Source: Moorena bouillonii PNG (GTDB lineage: Bacteria; Cyanobacteriota; Cyanobacteriia; Cyanobacteriales; Coleofasciculaceae). Taken from it: a stretch of DNA of 64,000 bases. Positions 63,727-64,000 of the stretch are shown one piece after another. The first letter of the stretch is position 1, and the number at the start of each line of letters is the position of its first letter. The notes under the pieces are model-generated. The model searched no databases. It was given only the letters and a program-made list of their open reading frames with translations, and was not told where the DNA came from. The position numbers were made by a program, and so were the translations under genes. Location: NCBI RefSeq assembly GCF_001942495.1, contig NZ_MKZS01000001.1, forward strand, positions 2,411,628 through 2,475,627, given 5' to 3'.

Positions 63727-63834
63727 TATAGCAATTATTATAGTGATGAGGACAAAGCGATCCCCCTAAATCCCCCTTAAAAAGGGGGACTTTGAGGTTA
63801 AAAAGCGTACCTCATAACTCCAAGAAACGCTATA
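63727..63834. mobile_element. TATAGC MITE, copy C
   Basis: TATAGCAATT...AAACGCTATA, 108 bp, starting 2 bp after the stop of the 3634-aa gene. Core matches copies A and B. Confidence 0.88.
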
Positions 63835-63885
63835 GTTATAGCAATTCTCAGGAGGAGTGAGCGATATTGCTGGGTGCCTCTCAGT

Positions 63886-64000
63886 GTCTTGATGCAGTCG
63901 CTCATGGGGGGAACCACGGCAGTCGCTCATGGGGGAGACCACGGCAGTCGCTCATGGGGGAAACCCCCAAGACCGCGCTGCCTCCCCAAGACCGCGCTGC
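63886..64000. repeat. Dispersed palindromic repeat, copy 7 (runs off right edge)
   Basis: Starts GTCTTGATGC and contains three tandem copies of a unit of about 25 bp with GCAGTCGCTCATGGGGG, then GACCGCGCTGCCTCCCC. This is an expanded version of the family. Confidence 0.85.

Overview
The window looks like chromosomal DNA of a large-genome filamentous cyanobacterium of the Moorena/Lyngbya type. This is inferred from HIP1-like GCGATCGC palindromes, a tocopherol-pathway prenyltransferase, plastocyanin and cytochrome c6, cyanobacterial families (DUF3110, DUF4114 peroxidase, PGM1-type ligase), many 7-bp tandem repeat arrays and several miniature palindromic repeat families. No rRNA, tRNA or CRISPR array was seen.

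Layout. (1) 1-7600, mostly minus strand: part of a natural-product cluster. It holds an NRPS adenylation domain cut by the left edge, an SDR, a cupin, an N-methyltransferase-like enzyme, a formyltransferase and an Fe(II)/2-oxoglutarate oxygenase, then a truncated FAD oxidoreductase and a second methyltransferase. A four-helix-bundle gene between inverted heptamer arrays sits between SDR and NRPS. (2) 7600-14312: transposase debris, site-2 protease, murQ, DUF3110, class II aldolase, aldehyde dehydrogenase. (3) 14900-18114: peptidoglycan amidase and two related PD-(D/E)XK proteins separated by 880 bp of repeats. (4) 18163-26459: trpG, an MBL-fold protein, a sensor kinase split by one stop codon, a hybrid kinase, pepP and a PGM1-type ATP-grasp ligase. 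(5) 26566-28079: an IS66-family element with terminal inverted repeats and an 8-bp target duplication but a broken transposase.

(6) 28238-33859: a cysteine-dioxygenase-like cupin, then plastocyanin and cytochrome c6 genes that share the same N-terminal Cys-containing signal and the same Pro/Glu/Ala repeat linker, then NDH-2 and homogentisate phytyltransferase. The two carriers look membrane-tethered and are preceded by a shared TTTGACAGCTT motif. (7) 34345-42263: small proteins, a frameshifted ECF sigma factor whose C-terminal part has absorbed two genomic repeats, an animal-type haem peroxidase and a RodZ-like protein. (8) 43706-63725: a 20-kb one-direction locus of five uncharacterised proteins (about 1203, 1273, 180, 168 and 3634 aa). 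They are beta-rich, with a LamG-like domain, LysM-like motifs and a Calx-beta domain. An IS66 relic abuts the first gene and three copies of one 109-bp MITE lie around the genes.

The best candidates for undescribed biology are the giant-protein locus in (8) and the paired tethered electron carriers in (6). The NRPS-tailoring set in (1) is next.
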